Source: Thalassolituus sp006212115
GTDB lineage: Bacteria > Pseudomonadota > Gammaproteobacteria > Pseudomonadales > Oceanobacteraceae
Assembly: GCF_040372045.1 (NCBI RefSeq)
Contig: NZ_BAABWH010000005.1
Length of the DNA stretch: 64,000 nucleotides
Strand: one strand, 5' to 3'
The position numbers and the translations under genes are program-made. This document shows positions 7,373 through 15,831 of this stretch, piece by piece (the first letter of the stretch is position 1; each line of letters begins with the position of its first letter). Under the pieces are notes generated by a model. It worked only from the letters and a program-made list of their open reading frames with translations, searched no databases and was not told where the DNA came from.

Positions 7373-10225
7373 TTAATTACTTTCTAGAACAGTGGTGTTA
7401 GTGACGGAATAACTGCCCAGAATCAGACTGACGGATTGACCCAACATTTCCAGGAAAACCGCACTGTCATCTGAATTCGCAAAGGTGCTGTGCGTTCCTG
7501 ATGCAAATCGTACTTCTGCACGCAGAGGCGAAGACAGATCACCTACAGTCGTTGCACTCGTTACAGGCTCAGTACCAAGAACTGTCGTCAGGCCTTGCGT
7601 ACCAGCGAGAGGCGCGTAGGCAGTGTCGATACCTGTTGGCAAGCCCAACGCAGACGCGAAAGCGGCATATGGGTTGGTACCCGCATCAGCAAAGTAGTCG
7701 AAGTTTGGAACCGTTGGATCGGGCAGATATACACCAGCCGCTTTGAATCCATCCGGATAAGAAACACCCGAGGCATCTGATGGCAGTGCATTACCACCTA
7801 CCATATTAAATGCCACAACAGGTGTGTCCGTGGCTGCAAGCATCGCCCCTGCATTCGCAGGATCTGCTACATCTACAGCAGACTGGAAGACGTACATGAA
7901 TTTCTCAAAATTCTCTGTACCCTGAGCCACACCTGAAGCAGCCAGACCACCCACAACAACCGGACCAAAAGATGCAGAGTTTTCCAGCAGTTTGGTCAGG
8001 TTTGCACCGCCATTTGCCAGAATCACACCCTGAACCTCATTCAGGTTGTCATTCGCAGCAAGAACCGCTGGAGAGTTGTTCACCGCTGCATAGGTTGTCG
8101 CCACAATGGCACCCAGTGAATGACCAGCAACGAATACTTTAGTCTCATCGAGTTCGAGTGCCGCCCCTGCGGCAACGACAGCGTCGCTGACTGCTTCGAT
8201 ACTGGCGTTCAGGTTAAGCAAGTCGACAACTGCCTGACGTACGTTGTCACGAGTTCGGGTGAAATTCGACAGGTTAATAAAGGCGCTGCCAGACGTACCT
8301 GCATCAGTTTCGCCGAAGTCCATCGCCACACGGGCATTCAAGCTATTCTGATATACGTTGCCATGGCGTTCTTTAATGCTGGCAAAAGTGGTGTCTCCAC
8401 CGCCAACCTGAGCGGCAATAACACCTGCCCATGGTGACGAGGTATCTGCACCCAGAGCGACTTCCATGTTGAATGGAAGCAATGCATTAGCTACCGGCTG
8501 ACCGTTATTATCGCTACCAATCGGAGCAATACCGTGCAGAGGCAAATCGATCGCTACCGTTGCAATGCAGTTAGCTGCCAGACCTGCCGAATAAGGTAGA
8601 GCGTTGCCTCGGCTGCCAGTGATACCGTGGACGTACATCACGACCGGCACAGAAGATAAACCTGAACAATCCTGTCCGCCTGCTGCACTATAATCAGCTT
8701 GAGCAGGCATGGTGATCAACAATGGAGCGACATTGCTGCTTTCCAACGGCTGTGGGAAAGGATAACGGTAAGTCACGTTCGTCGTGTCGTCGTCGTCTTT
8801 GGGTGGAGTAGTACCCGCTTCATTTCCAAGAGCTCCATCCAATACAGCACCCACACTGGTATTCGCAGACCAGTCTGGGTCCGCAGCCATTGCTGCGCCA
8901 ATACCTTCAGCAGACAATTCTGTCGTAAGAGTAACGCCGCCCAGGAAGTCCGGAAGTTCGATCTGACCCTGATAGTAGCGAGTCAACGTATCTGCCGTAC
9001 CCAGGAATGTCGCAGGTGACGCGCCATTACCACCAATAACACCGTCTACAGTTGCTCCATCAACAACAGCAACCGTCCGTTCAGAAGGACGATCAACCAG
9101 ATCGTTGATGCTCACAGCTGCTTCTGCGCCAATCAAGCTGCTGATATCGGCTGAGGCAATTGACCCGTAAACCTGTCCCGGATAGATGTCCAAAGCCTTC
9201 ACTCCGGCTACCTGTTCATCCGTCACTGCAGCGAGCTGCGCGGGATCATTTGGGTTGCCCATGGCACTGGCAACAGCTATCGAACGCGCAACGATATCTT
9301 CTAACTGCCCGCCAGCGAACTCGTCAGTCAGATCTTCGGCAGCTTCCAAAGTAAGATTTGCCGCAATGAACTGCGCTGGATTAGCGTAGGAGGTCAAAAC
9401 GTCCAGAGAGCCATCTGTTGTGAACGCGTAGCTCAAAACAATGTTGTCTTGCGACAGAGACCCGCCACTCGCTGCAGCCAGGAACTGTGCAGAGAGCGCC
9501 TCCCAACCCTGTACAGCATCACGCACAGGCTGCAATGCATTTGACGCCAGCTCGAGGTTACTGCTGACTAACTCATACTCGGCGGATGTTGCAACTGACT
9601 CGCCTGCGGCGGACTGAATGCCATCAGTGAGTACCACAAGATACTTAGTCTGCTTGTCCAGTGGTTTCAGAGGGGTTATCGCCACAGATGGCGTTGCACC
9701 GTCGTCTAGCTCGACATAACGCGCAGTGTAGTCAGTGCCAGCTACAGGCTGATCAGCAGAGAACGGTGACGACGCTTCTTCTGCATACACGCTGTTCGCC
9801 AGAATCGTGTTGATATCCAACGCATCAATATTCGCGTTGTCATCACTGCTCTTCAGCTCGATCAGAAAGACCGACTGGCCGGCAACCACGGAGTCGGCGT
9901 TCAGAATACCGTTGAACGGAACATAAAAAGTCGCAGTCGTAGAGAACCCTGGCAGATCATTAATAGCTGTTGTAACGGGTGGTGTCGTGTCTGCCGTTGC
10001 TGCTGTGCCGTCTGTCGCCGCCGCAGTGGCAAAGACCAGATCGGTATTCAAGGGAACCTGAGAAGTCGCAGGGGAGAATATAGGTGTGATTCGGGACGGA
10101 GTCGCTCCATCAGAACCAGAGGTTACTGCGGTTGTGTCTACTTTGAAATCGCTACCCGTATTACAGCCCGCAAGGCCTGCGGCTGTGGCTGCGATGGCCA
10201 GACTGAGTAAAGTCTTCTTCACCAT
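7373..10225 (-). CDS. VolA/Pla-1/cef-type extracellular lipase (lipoprotein)
   Basis: About 950 residues, first gene of the operon. It starts MVKKTLLSLAIAATAAGLAG followed by Cys, a lipobox (LAGC), so it should be lipid-anchored. The N-terminal half resembles the VolA/Pla-1/cef N-terminal region: FYVPFNGILNADSV, PLKPLDKQTKYLVVLTDGI. The C-terminal half is an alpha/beta hydrolase with PVVMYVHGITG (oxyanion region), the nucleophile elbow VFVAGHSLGA (GHSLG) and a late His in GTHSTFANSD. VolA of Vibrio is a surface lysophospholipase that frees fatty acids for uptake. The start at 10225 is favoured by AGGT upstream; an ATG at 10240 is possible. Substrate is not determinable here. The unlinked gspNCD genes could export it. 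Confidence 0.85.
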   Translation of the reverse strand: MVKKTLLSLAIAATAAGLAGCNTGSDFKVDTTAVTSGSDGATPSRITPIFSPATSQVPLNTDLVFATAAATDGTAATADTTPPVTTAINDLPGFSTTATFYVPFNGILNADSVVAGQSVFLIELKSSDDNANIDALDINTILANSVYAEEASSPFSADQPVAGTDYTARYVELDDGATPSVAITPLKPLDKQTKYLVVLTDGIQSAAGESVATSAEYELVSSNLELASNALQPVRDAVQGWEALSAQFLAAASGGSLSQDNIVLSYAFTTDGSLDVLTSYANPAQFIAANLTLEAAEDLTDEFAGGQLEDIVARSIAVASAMGNPNDPAQLAAVTDEQVAGVKALDIYPGQVYGSIASADISSLIGAEAAVSINDLVDRPSERTVAVVDGATVDGVIGGNGASPATFLGTADTLTRYYQGQIELPDFLGGVTLTTELSAEGIGAAMAADPDWSANTSVGAVLDGALGNEAGTTPPKDDDDTTNVTYRYPFPQPLESSNVAPLLITMPAQADYSAAGGQDCSGLSSVPVVMYVHGITGSRGNALPYSAGLAANCIATVAIDLPLHGIAPIGSDNNGQPVANALLPFNMEVALGADTSSPWAGVIAAQVGGGDTTFASIKERHGNVYQNSLNARVAMDFGETDAGTSGSAFINLSNFTRTRDNVRQAVVDLLNLNASIEAVSDAVVAAGAALELDETKVFVAGHSLGAIVATTYAAVNNSPAVLAANDNLNEVQGVILANGGANLTKLLENSASFGPVVVGGLAASGVAQGTENFEKFMYVFQSAVDVADPANAGAMLAATDTPVVAFNMVGGNALPSDASGVSYPDGFKAAGVYLPDPTVPNFDYFADAGTNPYAAFASALGLPTGIDTAYAPLAGTQGLTTVLGTEPVTSATTVGDLSSPLRAEVRFASGTHSTFANSDDSAVFLEMLGQSVSLILGSYSVTNTTVLESN

Positions 10226-10446
10226 ACATATACCTGTCATGTGTTGTTATGGTTATCAGATGCGTTGGTACACGCATCCCTTGCGTATATCAGCAATCAC
10301 CTGACTATAATCCCGTGGCGTCACACCCTCATCGCCCGAAAGTATGATTCGCCTCCTTAAACCGGGGCATTTTGTATCTGATCGTAATCAAACATAGTTC
10401 AAATCCGCCAACCTACCAAACCGAGGGATAGGATTTATACGAGCCT

Positions 10447-10474
10447 TTGACATAGAATAGTCGGCCTTTTAAAC
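10447..10474 (+). promoter_or_regulatory. Putative sigma-70 promoter of the thiolase gene
   Basis: A perfect TTGACA (10447-10452) is followed after 16 bp by TTAAAC (10469-10474), a weak -10. It lies 28 bp before the ATG at 10502. The rest of the 276-bp divergent region (10226-10501) must also carry the lipase-operon promoter, which I could not pin down. Confidence 0.45.
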
Positions 10475-10501
10475 CAACCCACCCCGAGACAGGAGATTCC
10501 T

Positions 10502-11692
10502 ATGTCGTCCAATCAGGATTCCGTTGTAATTGTTGCTGGCGCCCGTACCCCTATGGGTGGCTTTATGGGCAGCCTCAGCACCGTTTCTGCACCCGAGCTT
10601 GGCGCAATCGCGATTGAAGAAGCCGTTAAGCGTTCAGGCCTGCAGCCTGCGGACATTCAGGAAGTCATCATAGGCAATGTATTGTCTGCGGGTCTGCGCC
10701 AGGGCCCTGCCCGTCAGGCGATGCGTAAAGCCGGTCTGCCAGACAACACAGGTGCAACCACGATCAACAAACTGTGCGGATCAGGTATGAAAGCTACCAT
10801 GATGGCGCATGACGCGATCAAAGCAGGTTCTGTTGATGTCGCAGTCGCCGGTGGCATGGAGTCGATGTCCAAGGCACCTTATATCCTTGAGAATGCGCGT
10901 GGCGGTTACCGTATGGGCCATGGTGATCAAGCAAAAGATCACATGTTCTTTGATGGTCTGGAAGACGCTGAGACCGGCAAACTGATGGGCGCTTTCGCTC
11001 AGGACATGTCCGACAAGAAAGAATACACCCGCGAGCAGATGGACGAATACGCGATCCGCTCACTGAACCGTGCAAAAGCGGCGATTGAGAAAGGTCTTAA
11101 CACTGCTGAAATCGTACCGGTTACTGTAAAAAGCCGTCGCGGTGAGACTGTTGTTGAGCAGGACGAACAGCCATTCAACGCGAACATCGAGAAAATCCCA
11201 TCTCTTCGCCCTGCTTTTGCAAAAGATGGCACCATTACGGCAGCAAATGCTTCATCCATCTCTGATGGCGCATCTGCTCTGGTACTGGCGCGTGAATCAG
11301 TCGCGGCCGAGAAAGGTCTGACTCCTGTTGCTCGCATTGTTGCGCACAGCACTCACTCACAGCACCCTTCTGAATTTACAGCGGCTCCATGTGGTGCGAT
11401 TGAAACACTGCTGGCGAAGACTGGCTGGACTAAAGACGACGTCGATCTTTGGGAAATCAACGAAGCCTTCGCTATGGTAGCGATGATGCCAATCGATGCA
11501 TTCGGACTGGATGCTGAGAAAGTAAACATCTACGGCGGTGCCTGTGCACAGGGCCACCCTGTTGGCTCTACTGGCTCACGCCTGATCGTGACCCTGATGA
11601 ACGCTTTGAAGAACACTGGCGGCAAGAAAGGTATTGCTGCTCTGTGTATCGGTGGTGGTGAAGCAGTTGCCGTTGCAATCGAAATGATCTGA
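10502..11692 (+). CDS. Acetyl-CoA acetyltransferase (thiolase)
   Basis: 396 residues, normal thiolase length. All catalytic elements are visible: nucleophile Cys in NKLCGSGMKA (about residue 90), NEAFA, the His of QGHPVGSTGSR, and the second Cys in CIGGGEAVAVA. It joins two acetyl-CoA to acetoacetyl-CoA or cleaves beta-ketoacyl-CoA. AGGAG lies upstream of the ATG. The gene stands alone, with a terminator 20 bp downstream, divergent from the lipase operon. A biosynthetic (PhaA-like) versus degradative role cannot be decided from sequence. Confidence 0.92.
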   Translation: MSSNQDSVVIVAGARTPMGGFMGSLSTVSAPELGAIAIEEAVKRSGLQPADIQEVIIGNVLSAGLRQGPARQAMRKAGLPDNTGATTINKLCGSGMKATMMAHDAIKAGSVDVAVAGGMESMSKAPYILENARGGYRMGHGDQAKDHMFFDGLEDAETGKLMGAFAQDMSDKKEYTREQMDEYAIRSLNRAKAAIEKGLNTAEIVPVTVKSRRGETVVEQDEQPFNANIEKIPSLRPAFAKDGTITAANASSISDGASALVLARESVAAEKGLTPVARIVAHSTHSQHPSEFTAAPCGAIETLLAKTGWTKDDVDLWEINEAFAMVAMMPIDAFGLDAEKVNIYGGACAQGHPVGSTGSRLIVTLMNALKNTGGKKGIAALCIGGGEAVAVAIEMI

Positions 11693-11710
11693 TTGCAGCG
11701 CTAACGAAAG

Positions 11711-11735
11711 AAGCCGGCTTAACGCCGGCTTTTTT
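11711..11735 (+). terminator. Intrinsic terminator of the thiolase gene
   Basis: Stem AAGCCGGC / GCCGGCTT with loop TTAAC, followed by a run of six T. It lies 19 bp after the thiolase stop codon. Confidence 0.9.
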
Positions 11736-11798
11736 GTGCCTCGCACATAGCGAGCTTACTCAGAGAGTTAAAGCGACCGCGAGGGCGTCACAACAAGG

Positions 11799-11861
11799 TA
11801 AACATCGGCCAAAGAAACGAAGCTTACTATCGCTAAGTGAGTATTTTTTGGCCGATGTTTA
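11799..11861. repeat. 15-bp perfect inverted repeat between convergent genes
   Basis: TAAACATCGGCCAAA (11799-11813) and its exact reverse complement (11847-11861) flank a 33-bp spacer. It lies in the convergent gap between thiolase and purU, 26 bp beyond the purU stop. A bidirectional terminator or mRNA 3'-end structure is possible. The minus-strand side lacks a clear U-tract; on the plus strand there is a T-run only inside the loop. Confidence 0.6.
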
Positions 11862-11887
11862 ACAAAGCTATGACAATGCAGGCAGGC

Positions 11888-12739
11888 TCAGAAGACGATT
11901 GTTTTGTTACCGTGAAGTAGCACTCGATCCTCCAGATGACTCCGCACCCCACGCGCCAGCACCGACTTCTCAACGTCTTTCCCTAAGCGCACCATGTCTT
12001 CAACCGTGTCGTTGTGACTGATACGGATAACGTCCTGGTCAATAATCGGCCCGGCATCCAGCTCCTGAGTCACGTAGTGGCAAGTCGCACCAATCAGTTT
12101 TACACCGCGCTCTGCGGCCTGATGGTATGGTTTCGCACCGACGAACGACGGCAGGAAACTGTGGTGGATATTGATCACCTGACCGACATATTGCTGACAA
12201 ATCTCTGGAGGAAGAATCTGCATGTAGCGCGCGAGGACAATGGTGTCGGCTTTATGCTCTTCAATAATCGCAGTCACACGACGAAAGTGCTCCGCCTTAT
12301 TGTCTTTGTCGACAGGCACGTGGAAGTACGGAATACCGTGCCATTCCACCAGCGAGCGCAAATCATCATGGTTTGAAATTACACATGGAATATCGCATTC
12401 AAGTTCTCCGCTGTGCCACCTGTGCAACAGATCTACAAGGCAGTGGCTCTGCTTGGAAGCCATCAGAATAACCTTCTTGGGAGCGCCACTATCACTCAGC
12501 TGCCAGCTCATCTCAAATTCGTCAGCAATCGGGGCAAATGCTTCCTCTAAGCCTTTAACATCGAATGGGAGGGAATCAGCCCGGATACAGTGGCGCATAA
12601 AAAAGCGTCCACTCTCAGGATCTGAATAATGATTAGCTTGTACGATCCAGCCACCATGGCTCGAAAAGAACTGGCCAACTTTGGCCACAATCCCCACCCT
12701 GTCGGGGCAAGAGATAGTAAGACGAAATACTCTTTCCAT
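11888..12739 (-). CDS. purU: Formyltetrahydrofolate deformylase
   Basis: 283 residues from the ATG at 12739. Hydrolyses 10-formyl-THF to formate and THF, feeding purine synthesis and balancing one-carbon pools. An N-terminal ACT domain (FRLTISCPDRVGIVAKVGQF) is followed by a formyltransferase-like domain with catalytic Asn-His-Asp: VINIHHSFLPSF, GATCHYV and ELDAGPIIDQD. A GTG at 12754 would add five residues (MLYHI) with no better ribosome site, so the ATG is preferred. Single-gene unit. Confidence 0.92.
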   Translation of the reverse strand: MERVFRLTISCPDRVGIVAKVGQFFSSHGGWIVQANHYSDPESGRFFMRHCIRADSLPFDVKGLEEAFAPIADEFEMSWQLSDSGAPKKVILMASKQSHCLVDLLHRWHSGELECDIPCVISNHDDLRSLVEWHGIPYFHVPVDKDNKAEHFRRVTAIIEEHKADTIVLARYMQILPPEICQQYVGQVINIHHSFLPSFVGAKPYHQAAERGVKLIGATCHYVTQELDAGPIIDQDVIRISHNDTVEDMVRLGKDVEKSVLARGVRSHLEDRVLLHGNKTIVF

Positions 12740-12851
12740 AATGTGATATAACACTCAATAACGATGGACATCAGCTTGCAACGGCTGATCAATCATGGTC
12801 AACTATTTGACGTTTTTACGCCTGTTCAGAACACCACACAGAGACGGATCT

Positions 12852-13637
12852 ATGTTACTCCTACGGACGTTTATCATCAGCCTTTTTTTCTGCCTTCCTG
12901 TGCACGCTATATCCAGCGATGGCGCACCTTTGGCCGAAGAGCTGCGCGTCTTCAAACTCAGCACGGATGTGAAGCTGCTACTGCTTAAGTATTACCACGT
13001 TCAGGCCGACGAAGGAAATTCACAACTCGTTGAAGAAGTTCTGCGTCATAGAGATGAAGTTGCCTACCAGAAAGACCGTTTATTCCAGGAAATGTCGGAA
13101 GGCTACAGTGAGAAGCAGAGCCGGATCGACGGGCACTGGGTCGAATTCAATACTTTGCTGGATCAGAATATTAACGAAATTCGGGAGAGCAATTATCCGG
13201 AACTGCAGGTCGTCACACTGATGCGTAAAGCTCAGCGGGCCATGCTCGACGAGCTGGAACAACTCTCGCAAAGTATCCTCAGCAATAACGAAGTCTCTCT
13301 CTCTGAGCTGACTCTGTGGCAGCGCGACCAGAAGAATTTATTAATCGAGGTTGTTGAGCGCTACATTGAGCGTGCGGCGTCTTCCATGGGTGCTCCGCTG
13401 ACCATCGACAGTGTCGATATCAACGTTCTGTGCCAGCGTTTTGATCGAGGTATCGAAGACATGCTTACGCGTGTGTCCTCGTCTGAAGCGCAACGCCTGT
13501 TGAATAAAGTGCGCAGCCAATGGCTGTTTATCGAAACCGCCGCTACAGACACCAACGCGCGCCTGATCCCTTTCCTTGTAATGCGCTATGCCGACAGCAT
13601 CCTCGCACGCCTTGATGATGTGGCTCACCATATCTGA
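12852..13637 (+). CDS. Unknown exported, largely helical protein
   Basis: 261 residues from the ATG at 12852, which gives a clean signal peptide (MLLLRTFIISLFFCLPVHA). The longer reading from 12795 would bury this. The mature part is almost wholly predicted helix with heptad-like Leu/Glu/Arg spacing (AEELRVFKLSTDVKLLLLKY, QRAMLDELEQLSQSIL, LLIEVVERYIERA). It resembles in flavour the helical sensor domains of PilJ-type or chemoreceptor proteins, but there is no membrane helix after the signal peptide. I do not recognise the family. It precedes the CBS-domain gene by 143 bp. Function unknown. Confidence 0.7.
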   Translation: MLLLRTFIISLFFCLPVHAISSDGAPLAEELRVFKLSTDVKLLLLKYYHVQADEGNSQLVEEVLRHRDEVAYQKDRLFQEMSEGYSEKQSRIDGHWVEFNTLLDQNINEIRESNYPELQVVTLMRKAQRAMLDELEQLSQSILSNNEVSLSELTLWQRDQKNLLIEVVERYIERAASSMGAPLTIDSVDINVLCQRFDRGIEDMLTRVSSSEAQRLLNKVRSQWLFIETAATDTNARLIPFLVMRYADSILARLDDVAHHI

Positions 13638-13684
13638 GGCAGCAATGGCATCGATGGATTTCGCAAATATTGAGCATAGAAACC

Positions 13685-13750
13685 TTAAGTATAGACAGGC
13701 GCGTGTCTTTGCCTGATACCGATAAGCAAAAGGCTTACGGCTATACTTAA
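13685..13750. repeat. 10-bp inverted repeat in the intergenic gap
   Basis: TTAAGTATAG (13685-13694) and CTATACTTAA (13741-13750) are exact inverted copies 46 bp apart, between the unknown exported protein and the CBS gene. No U-tract follows. Possible operator half-sites or a stem in the leader of the CBS gene. Confidence 0.45.
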
Positions 13751-13780
13751 CGTATGTAAGCGCAGCATGGCAGCGTATGT

Positions 13781-14371
13781 ATGAGTTTAATTGTCTTCGA
13801 TATGGGACGCCGGGTAGAAACCCCGGTTGCATCCCCCCGCAGAAGAATAAGTCCCCTTTCCGGCATCAGCCGTACGGATGCCGTCGAGCAGCAAAACGAT
13901 CATGATGGCGAGCTCCTGACCTATTCCCGACAGGGACAACAGGAGCATGACGAGCATTCACCTCAAGCTGTCGCACTCACTTCTGACATTATGATCCAGC
14001 CTGTTATCACAGTTGAAAGTGGTGCTTCTATTGGGCACGCCTATTCTCTGATGAGGCAACACGGTATTCACCATCTACCTGTGATGGACACTGATCACCG
14101 TGTACTGGCCATGGTATCTGACCGCCTGATACTAAGATCTCTGGTCGAAAATAATGCCAGTAATGAAGACCCCGTCATACGTATCGCTGCCAGACCCGTA
14201 TACTGTACAGAAGAAGACGCAGATATTCGTCAAACGGCCCACCTGTTATGCGAATACCACATTGGTGCCCTACCAGTACTGAATGATAAAGAACAACTGG
14301 TGGGCATCGTGACAGGCAGCGACCTGTTGCACGTTATCAGTGATTACGGGCCTTTGGAATTATGGGCCTGA
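13781..14371 (+). CDS. CBS-domain-pair protein
   Basis: 196 residues. The N-terminal 65 residues are polar and low in structure; residues about 66-196 form two CBS motifs, LTSDIMIQPVITVESGA through IHHLPVMDTDHRVLAMVSD, and ARPVYCTEEDADIRQTAHLL through IGALPVLNDKEQLVGIVTGS. CBS pairs bind adenosyl ligands (AMP, ATP, SAM) and regulate partners; no enzyme domain is attached here. The ATG at 13781 lacks a good Shine-Dalgarno, so the true start could be internal. It precedes ppnN by 67 bp, and an adenine-nucleotide-sensing link to that nucleosidase is possible but unproven. Confidence 0.8.
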   Translation: MSLIVFDMGRRVETPVASPRRRISPLSGISRTDAVEQQNDHDGELLTYSRQGQQEHDEHSPQAVALTSDIMIQPVITVESGASIGHAYSLMRQHGIHHLPVMDTDHRVLAMVSDRLILRSLVENNASNEDPVIRIAARPVYCTEEDADIRQTAHLLCEYHIGALPVLNDKEQLVGIVTGSDLLHVISDYGPLELWA

Positions 14372-14438
14372 CAAGCCACTCATCATTGACAATAAACGCC
14401 TGCAATAACAACAACAGCAGGCTATGGAGTGAATTACT

Positions 14439-15803
14439 TTGGCTAAACAATACGAATTGATCCATCCGAAAACCCATCTTCGTGTGTTGTCACAGCATGA
14501 AATACAACAACTCAAAGACGTAGGAAGTGGCGCGCATGAGATGCTACGACGCTGTTCCTTTGCTGTTTTATCTGCCGGTAGCATGGAAGACGATTACACC
14601 CGCCTGGAAGAAAGCTATCGCGATTTCAGTATCAGCGTAGAACAGGAAGAGCGTGGCATTGTTCTGCAACTCAGTGGTGCTCCCTCTGGCGCGTTTGTCG
14701 ACGACGAAATTATCCGCGGCGTCAGGGAGCAGCTTTTCTCGGTACTGAGAGACATCCTCTACGCCGAAGAAAATATTCTTAAAGCCCATCGTTTTGACCT
14801 TAGCAAAAGTGAAGACATTACCAATGCCGTCTTTCACATTCTACGCAATGCTAACCTCCTGCAACCCGACGTCGAACCCAAACTCGTCGTATGCTGGGGA
14901 GGACATTCGATTCCACCCAATGAATACCAATACACCAAAGAAGTCGGCTACGAACTAGGCCTACGCGGTCTCGATATCGGTACCGGGTGTGGACCGGGGG
15001 CAATGAAGGGACCAATGAAAGGTGCCACCATCGGACATGCCAAACAGCACATCCGAAACGGTCGCTATATCGGCATTACCGAGCCGGGCATTATTGCCGC
15101 AGAATCTCCCAACCCGATCGTAAATGAACTGGTTATTCTGCCAGATATAGAAAAGCGCCTTGAAGCATTCGTACGCATGGCACACGGCATTATTATTTTC
15201 CCGGGTGGCCCGGGTACAGCGGAAGAAATTCTCTACATACTTGGTGTGCTTTCACACCCAGCCAATAAAGTTATTCCTTATCCATTAGTGATTACAGGAC
15301 CAGAAGAAACCCGTGATTACCTGATGGACATTGATCGTTTTATTGGCGATACACTCGGGAAAGAAGCGCAGTCGCGCTACGAACTGATCATTAATGATCC
15401 TGTGACCGTCGCCCGTAGAATGAAAGCAGGCATGGAATCTGTACGCCAGTATCGTCGCGATAATAACGATGCCTACTTCTATAACTGGACATTGAAAATC
15501 GACCCTGATTTTCAGGCACCGTTCGAACCTACCCACGAGAATATGAAAACGTTACGACTGAACCGCGATGCGCCTTTTCATGAATTAGCTGCAGACCTGA
15601 GGCGTGCGTTTTCTGGGATTGTAGCGGGTAACGTTAAGGCTGATGGCGTCGAGTTGGTACGTAAACATGGTCCTTACGAGATCCATGGTGACGCCGACAT
15701 CCTTGATGGCATGGACCGATTACTGCGAGCGATGGTTGCCCATGGTCGAATGAAGATCAGCGGTAACTACGAACCTTGCTACCGCATCGTAAAAAACGAG
15801 TGA
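14439..15803 (+). CDS. ppnN: Nucleoside-5'-monophosphate nucleosidase (PpnN/YgdH, LOG family)
   Basis: 454 residues, the usual PpnN length. Cleaves the N-glycosidic bond of purine and pyrimidine nucleotides to base plus ribose-5-phosphate; the E. coli enzyme is activated by (p)ppGpp. The central LOG domain carries GGHSIPPNEYQYTKEVGYEL, GTGCGPGAMKGPMKGATIGH and the hallmark FPGGPGTAEEILYILGVL. The N- and C-terminal PpnN-specific regions are both present. The start is TTG at 14439, chosen because GGAGTG sits seven bases upstream and no ATG fits nearby. Single gene or with the preceding CBS gene. Confidence 0.92.
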   Translation: MAKQYELIHPKTHLRVLSQHEIQQLKDVGSGAHEMLRRCSFAVLSAGSMEDDYTRLEESYRDFSISVEQEERGIVLQLSGAPSGAFVDDEIIRGVREQLFSVLRDILYAEENILKAHRFDLSKSEDITNAVFHILRNANLLQPDVEPKLVVCWGGHSIPPNEYQYTKEVGYELGLRGLDIGTGCGPGAMKGPMKGATIGHAKQHIRNGRYIGITEPGIIAAESPNPIVNELVILPDIEKRLEAFVRMAHGIIIFPGGPGTAEEILYILGVLSHPANKVIPYPLVITGPEETRDYLMDIDRFIGDTLGKEAQSRYELIINDPVTVARRMKAGMESVRQYRRDNNDAYFYNWTLKIDPDFQAPFEPTHENMKTLRLNRDAPFHELAADLRRAFSGIVAGNVKADGVELVRKHGPYEIHGDADILDGMDRLLRAMVAHGRMKISGNYEPCYRIVKNE

Positions 15804-15831
15804 TTTGCTTCACGTGGATCAGCACCCCGCA

